From: Rugalucina vietnamica
Taxonomy: Eukaryota > Mollusca > Bivalvia > Lucinida > Lucinidae
Direction of reading: 5' to 3'
Assembly (NCBI GenBank): GCA_964017185.1
Contig: OZ024875.1
Span: 33,241,456-33,305,455, forward strand
Length of the DNA: 64,000 nucleotides
Below, piece after piece: positions 46,401-64,000 of the stretch (position 1 is the first letter of the stretch; every line of letters starts with the position of its first letter). Position numbers and translations under genes: made by a program. The notes beneath the pieces are model-generated. The model was not told the origin of the DNA. It saw only the letters and a list, made by a program, of their open reading frames with translations, and did not search any database.

Positions 46401-49400
46401 CGATAGAGGGAATCTTATGCCGAAGCGAAAGATGGTCCCGGACTATGGAGTTGCTCCGAACGCCAGAAACCGAACAGTATCATTTTTTCGTTCCGCTTCT
46501 TTTCTTGTGTTGTTTTCCAAATTTCAACTTTACGTAGTCCAGTAATGTTACGTTTACAAAAAATTGATGTTCTTCAGTTTGTAAATCGACTTTGCACGGC
46601 TTTCAAGAGTTTTCACGTCAAAAAACGTCTGTATAATGACGTAAGGATGCATTTTTAAAAATGCTGCACCAACGCAAATTTTCAGAAAAATGCGCATCTT
46701 AACCAAATTCGGTTTATGCCATACCATGAGAGAGAACGTAAAAATAATGAAAATGCAAAGTTCTTTCATATTGTGTATCTATTCGCTAAGTTATATAACA
46801 TTTTCGATGAGGCGTTTTTTATTGATGTCAGTATAGGAAGATACTTTCTAGGAGTTGATACTAAGAGAGAGAGACAGAGAGACAGAGAGAGAGAGAACAA
46901 TGTACTGTCAACGATACACAATGGTTGGTGAGTAACAAAATAAGGTATTGTATCATAACCTCAAGGAAAAAGACGTTACAAATATACAGAACATATGATA
47001 GGCCGAGTGATCAACAATATCTACTGTCCATCTACACCCTCTTTCCAACTTTGGACAAATACGACATGTGCGACCAATTCGGCGTTTCAATGAGAAGTTG
47101 AATGAAAAAGGAACAGTAAGTGTGTACTCAAACAATGCGAGAACGTTTATGGTTATTTCCACCTCGTACATGTATATAAGTATTATAGTCAACAGTTTTT
47201 GAAATATCAATTTTCACGGAATACCTATAGGACTGACGGCTTATCAGTTACTGGCATCTAGTAAAAATACAACATGAAGTATAGGAAAAATCCCGCCCAC
47301 TTTTTCAAACTCTTGGCGTGAGTCTCTATGGTAGGAATATGGGCAGTCATTTTATACAAACAAAGTTATACGAGTACTCAAGTTTTTCTCTGTGTAAACT
47401 TGATAACCTCCACAACATTCAATCAAGGAAAGTGCACAGTCCTACATTACTGACAACATGAGACAAGTTGACATAACGAAAACTTGCCCATTTAATATAC
47501 AGAGAATTTTTCAGCTTAAAAAATTGAAAATTTCATTAGAAAAATTTTGAAATTTTTCTTATATTTGCTCAAAACATAGATTGTGGGTACACGTTAGAAC
47601 CGCCTCGCCGAGGCGGTTCTAACGAGTACCCACAATCTATGTTTTGGAGCAAAAATAAGAAAAATAGGTATACCCCTGCATACCCCAGTTTTACTATACA
47701 AAAGTGGGGTTTGAGAGGGTATACTTTACACGGACATGTTTTCCTGATGGATATAGCAGTTAAAATCATAGGTAAGTGATAAGTATAAGATAATGACTCG
47801 GATCATGAAAACTGAACATGATATGATAATAAAACAAACAAAAAAAAAACAAAACAAACAAACATAAAACTCTCGTGGAAGGTCAGCTGAATACTTAAGG
47901 AGATGAAGTCGGTACTGAAAAAAGAATAGAAGAACATGGAATCCGTGCAATTTAATCTGGAGCCCCAACATAAAATTAGACACCAGTCGGGAAAGAAAAG
48001 ATATCACAAAACATCGAAAAATGGTTTTCCGACAACATACTTGAAGAGCCAGATGGCTAGCTCGTTCCCAACAAGCTAGCAGTCCCGCTAGCTCAAACTG
48101 ACTTACCTGATGAGTTATAGAATAGTCGGAAGTTGTCGTGGTGCTCATGTCCGAAATGCATGGCTGTTATGACATCAGAGTGACGTAGAATAATATCAGC
48201 AAATTTCTTGTTGAACTTTTCAAACATCCAGCGCACAGCTCGCGGAGTGGTAAAGCCAGAAGGAACATGACCGGTTATCAAAACCTACAATAAAGAATAG
48301 AGACACACCAATTTCCACACTGTCGTTTGTGCTCCTAGATATCATTACATTTTAGCTGAATTTCTAATCCTTACAAATCGTTTACAATGCCATCTAATTC
48401 GGGTATAAACATCTTTAATATAATCTGTAGAGGCCTCTGTGGCGCAGTGGTTAAGTTACTCGCCTTGTAATCCAGTTGTCACAGTTCGAACCCGAGCTTC
48501 TCCATTCCTTCGAGTGAGATTATAAATCGATGTCTCATGACAATTTTCCAGGACAAACTGCAACGAGGCTGGAGGCTGTACCTAATGTGTTAAGTCAAAA
48601 AAGCCTTTAGACCTGACGGAAGGACAAAACACTGTACACACAAACCTTTCATAGTGTTCTGTTAGCTAATTTGCTAAGTCACTACCAACCTTTTCGTGAT
48701 TAAGAGCAGCGGCACTGAGCTGTTTCTCCAGCCAAGCAAACTGATCGGCAGGGTCGTCAAGATCTTTCGTTAACAGGTCCTTGTAGTACATGTTGGTGTT
48801 CAAGGCAATTATTCTGAGGCCATGTGAAGTTTTAACAGTATAATAGCCACCTGGGATAAATTACATGTTTGATGTGACAGATAAATGTTTTTGTTAAACA
48901 TTTAAACTAATAATAAAAAGGTTTGAAATTCATAATATTCCTGTGTAATTGAATGAAAATCATTAAAATCAATAATTATTTTTGTTGTTGTTGTTGTTGT
49001 TTTTTGTTCTTGGTTATTGTTGTTGAAATGTTAAATAAAATTTTTAACCATATTCTCCTAGGCATCAGCTTATGCGATCCAGTGCATAACCACCTTTCGT
49101 AAATTAATATCATTCGAATGGATACCTTTTAGAAAGTTTTGGTCTTGAGATGGTTCGTCGATCCAAGATTTCCACAGATCATAGGTTGCATTGTAGATCT
49201 CGTTATTATGGGGAGGATATTGGTCTCTTGGGTAATAATCATGATTACCAAAAGTGGCATATACAGAAACGTTTGGAAATTGTTGCTTCATCAGCTGTGT
49301 TATATTGCGGACGAGCTCTTTGTTCTTTTCGGTGCTAAGATGGTCAGCTTGAATATGTGGGACACTGTCTCTGTGATACGATAATATAAACCATTAAACA

Positions 49401-50712
49401 TAGAAACATGCACATAATTAGCGGAACCTTTTAAATGTCAACGATATGTTAGTGTTTCTTACGCCGTAACGGAAAATACTAAAGCAATTCTGTTAATAAC
49501 TATGTTTCTTTCTTTGCAAAAATTGCGCTTAACTTATTGTATTAATTAGACTTTTTATGCAAAACTCAGCTAGGCGTGTTCAATAAAAATAAAATAGGAT
49601 AAATACTGACACTAGTCTGAGGCGCCTTCCATTGTTTACCTCCGAGTTCCCCGAACCTACGAGTTCCCTATAACAGGTAATCCTGGGTGGTGTTTATCTT
49701 GTGTATTTGCACACCTCATAACAGGAAAACAAACAATACCCACCCTGTCCATAGCATGAAGTCAACGTCTGGCTTTATCCGACGTATTCCTTTGATCGTC
49801 TCTTCTATTAGAGCCCAGGGAGAGTCGCACCATCCATTACCATAGGGTCCCCGGTCCGACACATTTTTGCCGTTGCAAGACAATTCGCCGTCCCAGTATG
49901 AAAAATCCCAATGGAAGTCAGTTACGTGCCAGAAGTAACCTACGAAAGTGCATAATTGTGCATATTAGTGTATATGCACTTATGTTTATAGTGTTCATGC
50001 ACTTATGTGCATACAAGTGTATACATGACTTTTATATCATTTTGAGATCAACCCAAATGCATAGGGGCGCCCGCGCATTGGTGCTTAAAGAAATAGATGG
50101 ACTGCTCGTGTGTCTAGGCAAAGCTTATACGCTAGTGACTGACAATATGATTACTGGTTATTAACCGCTCTGGTCTGAGCCTACCCAGGAAAATTGGTTC
50201 GACTTTCGTGGCTTACTTGGGCGTTTATATTTGAAGCACTGACATCCTAATTTTAGGTAAATGTCCCATAAAATGGAGGCAATGTCCCGACATGGCCATA
50301 TCTGTTGAATATGGGACATTAAGCATAAAATTCAAAGAAGCAAATAAATACATAGAAGCTAAAGCTAAGACATGACTATGAACTAACACACAACTACAGT
50401 CTAACCTGTTTTAATTCATGGTGCATATAGGGAGCAACTATTTACAACAGCCACGGAATGTCATTTAGTTACCTGAGCTGAACCAACTATAATATAAACA
50501 TAAATATACATGATAATAAACAGAGCATTTTTCTGCGATGTCCACTAAAACGTAATAACATATTTCAGCATGCAATAAGCCTAATATGATGTACAAACCA
50601 TGAAAATGAAAGCCAGCTATGAAGAAACCAAATACGGATTGACTTTAATGTTACCTTCGTCTGCATTTGTCTGTAAAATACCCACAAGCAGCAGCCAAAT
50701 AGCAAAATCCAT
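42960..50712 (-). CDS. acid sphingomyelinase-like phosphodiesterase 3 paralogue 2 (probably GPI-anchored)
   Basis: Six exons join in frame: 50712-50655, 49939-49744, 49370-49126, 48850-48690, 48284-48107 and 43480-42960, giving 452 aa. Metal ligands are D27 and H29 (TDFHWD), D86, N127 and H128 (GNHDYYP), H226 (TGHVPSG), H266 and H268 (FGHEHHD): the complete metallophosphoesterase set. The N-terminus is a short signal peptide (MDFAIWLLLVGILQTNA). The C-terminus ends with FDQFRVVLTLFIIVVVYF and a few polar residues, the arrangement of a GPI-attachment signal as in vertebrate SMPDL3B; a type I membrane helix is the alternative. Exons 2-5 equal those of SMPDL3-1 base for base in length (196, 245, 161, 178), so the two are paralogues. 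The gene is head-to-head with the pseudocaspase-Roc gene. Confidence 0.92.
44628..46252. mobile_element. 1.6-kb element with about 80-bp terminal inverted repeats in SMPDL3-2 intron 5
   Basis: The left end ACACTCTGCATGCCAATATC, CAACGCCGGAGTGA pairs with the right end TCACTCCGGCGTTGGTTGA, GGCATGCAGAGTGTGG. The internal shoulders CGCCTACGCCTGAGGA and TCCTCAGGCGTTGGC also pair. A third GTTAACGCCGGAGGAAG-like motif occurs at about 45068 and another at about 45765. No transposase frame. Confidence 0.7.
46253..47472. other. SMPDL3-2 intron 5, remainder
   Basis: A basic 87-codon open frame at 46274-46537 and a (GAGA)n stretch near 46866-46896 are the only features. No domain was recognised and the frame lies inside an intron. 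Confidence 0.4.
47473..47749 (-). mobile_element. MITE family B, copy 4
   Basis: ATAACGAAAACTTGCCCATT and ACACGGACATGTTTTCCTGA are the ends. The centre AGAACCGCCTCGCCGAGGCG followed by GTTCT is a perfect palindrome. Confidence 0.8.
48107..48284 (-). CDS. SMPDL3-2 exon 5
   Basis: Acceptor TTATTGTAG, donor TCAG|GTAAGT. It encodes VLITGHVPSGFTTPRAV and AMHFGHEHHDNF with three metal histidines. Confidence 0.92.
48430..48646 (+). mobile_element. tRNA-derived SINE in SMPDL3-2 intron 4
   Basis: Head GAGGCCTCTGTGGCGCAGTG, then GTTCGAACCCGAGC as B box. The body includes AGACCTGACGGAAGGACAAA. Confidence 0.7.
48690..48850 (-). CDS. SMPDL3-2 exon 4
   Basis: Acceptor TTTATCCCAG, donor AAG|GTTGGT. It encodes GGYYTVKTSHGLRIIALNTN and DDPADQFAWLEKQL. 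Confidence 0.92.
49126..49370 (-). CDS. SMPDL3-2 exon 3, GNHD motif
   Basis: Acceptor CGTATCACAG, donor AAAAG|GTATCC. It carries GNHDYYPRDQYPPHN and the KSWIDEPSQDQNFL segment. Confidence 0.92.
49744..49939 (-). CDS. SMPDL3-2 exon 2, first metal motif
   Basis: Acceptor CTTTCGTAG, donor ACAGG|GTGGGT. It encodes YFWHVTDFHWDFSYWDGELS and ends FMLWTG. Confidence 0.92.
50160..50345 (+). repeat. degenerate SINE-like segment in SMPDL3-2 intron 1
   Basis: GAAAATTGGTTCGACTTTCG and GGAGGCAATGTCCCGACATG resemble the B box and body of the SINE at 14491; strongly diverged. Confidence 0.4.
50655..50712 (-). CDS. SMPDL3-2 exon 1, signal peptide
   Basis: ATG at 50712 on the - strand. It encodes MDFAIWLLLVGILQTNADE and leaves phase 1 before GTAACA. 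The frame continues directly into YFWHVTD of exon 2. Confidence 0.85.
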
Positions 50713-50772
50713 GCCGATGTTGATGTCCTTATCTAATGTCATAAACCTTAATTTTATCTGAAAACCTACTAT

Positions 50773-50986
50773 TGAGCCGCATTATGAGAAATCTAAAGAT
50801 GTGGTTCCCAACAGGTCCGACACAGACCAAACTGTACAAGCACAGAGGATGGCCAGAGGCATTTAGAAAGTAATGGGGTTGTACTATTCGCGTAGCGAAA
50901 ACAAAGGTGCTGATTAGCTTCGCTGTTTCTGATCTGCGCCTTTGTTTTCGCATATGCCAATTGTTGGTTTTCTCATGGTGGGCTCA
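50773..50986 (+). mobile_element. MITE family A, copy 60 bp upstream of the SMPDL3-2 start codon
   Basis: TGAGCCGCATTATGAGAAAT to GTTTTCTCATGGTGGGCTCA, with the GCGAAAACAAAGGTGCTGAT stem. Its position makes it part of the SMPDL3-2 promoter or 5' UTR. Confidence 0.7.
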
Positions 50987-51484
50987 TATTGAGTTCGATA
51001 TAGGAAGTTTAATGTAAAAAGTGGTTTTAGATTACAAAATATCACATTCTGAACAGTTTCGTTTTCAATGGGGGCCATCAAAGAGTTCGTTTGAGATTTG
51101 AGACGAAAGAAGAGAACATTCTAAAGCGGTGAGTCAGACATGTTTAACCGTGTTGTATGGCGTGAGAAAACATTCCAGTTTATCACTGTTTTTAAGTCAT
51201 ACAAATGATGGGCGTGGATGCTGACGAATCAAAGAAAATTGTGAAAGACGCAAACTATGACAATAATAAATAATAATCAGTCATGTTTATCAAATGGCAT
51301 TGCTATAAACCATACAGTAGTAGGTTTTGTTTACTGCATTAAAACTTTGTCTTATGTAAACTGGAAGCCTTAATTGACCGTAGCTTGAATGATTTATAGT
51401 GTAAAATGGTCTGGACTATTTAAAAGGCACTGCACTAGTTTTTCCCCATGTATGTAGCATTTCTGTCGATCAGATTAACCCACA

Positions 51485-51700
51485 TTTGACGAATAGATTT
51501 TCCCATCATTATCATTTGGGTCAGTCCACTTTCATTTTTAGGGGTGTCAGGAGTGATTTTTCAATTTTATTCATTTTTTCGATGAAAAGTCCCTTAGCAA
51601 ACAGAATAGGCCCAGATGGGACCCCGCGTTCTGCGGCGTCACATCTGGGGCTATTCCGTTTGCATATGTCCCATAAAAGGGACGCCAGGCTTAAATGAGT
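51485..51700 (+). repeat. interspersed repeat, copy 1
   Basis: Shares CCCATCATTATCA, TTTTTCGATGAAAAGTCCCT and CCCAGAT...GCGTTCTGCGGCGTC with 53510-53715. Confidence 0.6.
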
Positions 51701-52461
51701 TAAACAATATAATCGATCATCAAGGGTTTGTTTTTACTGAATGTGTAAAATGTATTTTGCAATCTGAAAAAAGAACTGAAGTGGGGTGACTGTATTGTGC
51801 ATGTATTTTTCAACTAGATCTAGTTAATTTTAAGTGGTTTTTGAACGCATGATTGGACATAGATTATACTATACTTTGGTACATATATATTTAGATTGTC
51901 CTGGTTACATTGAAACAAATCAAGCGAACAATCGACTTCCTGGTTGATTCGATAGAGATGTTTTCCATGAAAGATAAAAATATCTTTTCTATGAAATAAA
52001 AAAAAAAACCTTCATAGCTCTATGATAAATAGGGCACTTGAGCAAACAACAACATCACGATAAAACGTTTATGTAGCTTAAGTGACACAGAACAGAATTT
52101 ATGGACGATATCTAAGGTATGTGGCTTGTTATTTGGTTAAAGTTTTAGTCTTGAAATATATTCTTTCTTAAGTTCAAATAGAAATAAAATTTCATAGAAA
52201 AGAGATGCATAACCTTTTGCAATATACATGCATCAATGCATGTAAAAACCTTCAATTTTAAAACAAAAGACGAACGACTACCTGATTTTGTATTTTAGCA
52301 TAAAATCAATTTTACATTATGCACAAGTCTAGCTGTTTAAATCTTTAAAACGTTTCTACAACTATTGAACTACTATTGTTAAAATACCAACTAAATGAAT
52401 GTACCTGTCACATCTTGTAAACTGAAAAACTACTGTTAAAGTGTAAAAGTAAGCAACAAGC

Positions 52462-52590
52462 CGAACCAAGTACCATCCTAAAATCCAGGTGGAAAAACAA
52501 ACTGACCATCAGGTACTAATACAAAGAGAACATATCGTAACCCGTGTGAGCATCTATTTCCCAAAAGGTGGCTACTCAGTTACCTGTACA
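52462..52590 (-). mobile_element. LINE-like 3' end, diverged copy
   Basis: AAATCCAGGTGGAAAAACAA and GAGCATCTATTTCCCAAAAG match the inverse of the last 200 bp of the 36720 copy. The extreme 3' end is lost. Confidence 0.5.
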
Positions 52591-53020
52591 TAACTAAATA
52601 GATGTTTATGAATGCAGATATGAAAGACACAAAACACATAAACAATCGGCACATAATTTGTACTTGGTCAAGCTCTATGCATGGAAACCTACAAAGTTCC
52701 TCGCCATCTTACCGACTACCTTAAGACCTACGAGGAGACTTACTAGTAACTATTTCCACATAAGCTGCTCAAGACAACAAATGACAACAGCAAGATCAAA
52801 GACACGCAATCACAACTATACTTCTCGTGTTGTAAGAATATCTGATGAGCGACTTCCAAAGAATGTTTTCTATGGATAATTGCATGGAGAAACGCCTAAA
52901 CGTGACCATAGGAAACGCTGCAAAGACACTCTCTAAGACTCATTGAAGCATTTTACTGGGAAGTTGCACAGGATAGGTCAACTTGGTGCAGCTTCGTCAA
53001 GTTTGAGTTAGCATCTTTAA

Positions 53021-53302
53021 CCTTCAGGAAAACATGTCCGTGAGATAACTACCCCCTTATACCCCACTTTTATATAGTAAAACTGGGGTATGCAGGGGTA
53101 TTCCTATTTTTCTTATTTTTGCTCCGAAACATAGATTGTGGGTACTCGTTAGAACCGCCTCGGCAGGGCGGTTCTAATGTGTACCCACAATCTGTGTTTT
53201 GAGCAAAAATAAGAAAAAAATATTAAAGTTTTTCTTTTGAAAATTTTCAATTTTTACAACTCAGGAAAAATGTGTATATTACATGGGCGTGTTTTCGTAA
53301 TG
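53021..53302 (+). mobile_element. MITE family B, copy 5
   Basis: TTCAGGAAAACATGTCCGTG to GGGCGTGTTTTCGTAATG. The central AGAACCGCCTCGGCAGGGCG followed by GTTCT palindrome is intact. It ends about 120 bp before the first coding exon of pseudocaspase-Roc. Confidence 0.75.
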
Positions 53303-53423
53303 CTACATGTATATGCATCATATTCAGCATTCACTGTATTTAGACTGCGTCGGTCTGCTTGCAAATGTCTTTAAATCTTGCATTTCTTGTTTACGACCAT
53401 CACTTTATATTTCATTGTAGCAG

Positions 53424-63869
<10,446 letters not shown>

Positions 63870-64000
63870 GTATGGCTTACTCTGTGATTTTCAATTATAT
63901 GGGTATAGTGAAAATGCTTTAGATAATAAAAACTCACATTGTCAATCAACATGTGTTAAGGAGATGAAAATTTGTTTCACATCAAATATTTTTTATGGCC
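63870..64000 (+). other. right edge, presumed intron 9
   Basis: AT-rich with no open frame. The next expected exon (Roc G3 region) is not within the window. Confidence 0.5.

Larger units (their letters stand above)
50713..53423. promoter_or_regulatory. divergent intergenic region between SMPDL3-2 and pseudocaspase-Roc
   Basis: The two genes start away from each other, so both promoters should lie here. The region contains MITE A, a short LINE 3' copy (about 52462-52590, - strand), MITE B and one copy of a repeat pair (51485-51700). The sequence before the ATG at 53424 ends TATTTCATTGTAG|CAG, which looks like an acceptor, so a non-coding 5' exon of the pseudocaspase gene is likely within it. 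Confidence 0.4.

Noticed and set aside
46274..46537. Basic 87-codon open frame starting MHPNITASFLKC
   Set aside because: Lies inside SMPDL3-2 intron 5 on the opposite strand, with no domain, splice partner or repeat match; most likely chance.

Overview
This window looks like nuclear DNA of a marine invertebrate, most likely a bivalve mollusc. It is AT-rich and intron-rich. Genes are split into short exons with GT/AG splice sites, and roughly half the window is repeats: several palindromic MITE families, tRNA-headed SINEs, truncated 3' ends of one LINE-like element, tandem repeats and microsatellites. The repeat vocabulary (GCTCACCTGAG-ended elements, SINE heads reading GTGGCGCAGTGGTTAAG) is the main reason for preferring a bivalve. 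The assignment is an inference. There are no bacterial features.

Four spliced genes can be reconstructed because their exon phases fit together. (1) 6458-16945, + strand: an acid sphingomyelinase-like phosphodiesterase (SMPDL3 type), six exons, 425 aa, signal peptide, all visible metal ligands, no C-terminal anchor. (2) 18711-31584, - strand: a Roc-COR-Death protein, six exons found, 5' end unresolved. Its Roc domain has lost every visible nucleotide-binding motif while the reading frame stays open. (3) 42960-50712, - strand: a second SMPDL3 paralogue, six exons, 452 aa, with a hydrophobic C-terminal tail that suggests a GPI anchor. Exons 2-5 have exactly the same lengths as in gene 1. (4) 53424 to beyond the right edge, + strand: nine exons encoding a caspase-like domain without its catalytic His and Cys, spliced in frame onto a Roc GTPase domain with an intact P-loop. 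The COR and later parts would lie outside the window.

Layout: 1-6457 is repeats plus one possible exon of an unknown secreted protein; 6458-16945 is SMPDL3-1, whose third intron carries a TTAA-flanked 2.7-kb element; 16946-18710 is a repeat-filled gap; 18711-31584 is the pseudo-Roc gene with a large inverted repeat in one intron; 31585-42959 is gene-poor repeats, including LINE remnants and two tandem arrays; 42960-50712 is SMPDL3-2; 50713-53423 is a divergent intergenic region; 53424-64000 is the pseudocaspase-Roc gene.

The vertebrate counterparts of these families suggest a common theme. SMPDL3 enzymes act on extracellular nucleotides and cyclic dinucleotides or on membrane lipids and modulate innate immune signalling. 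Roc-COR, Death and caspase folds belong to signalling and cell-death scaffolds. A shared innate-immune or cell-death role for this cluster is an inference. The strongest candidate for an undescribed system is gene 4 (pseudocaspase fused to Roc) together with gene 2 (pseudo-Roc fused to COR and Death): each has one dead module on a scaffold that could be shared.
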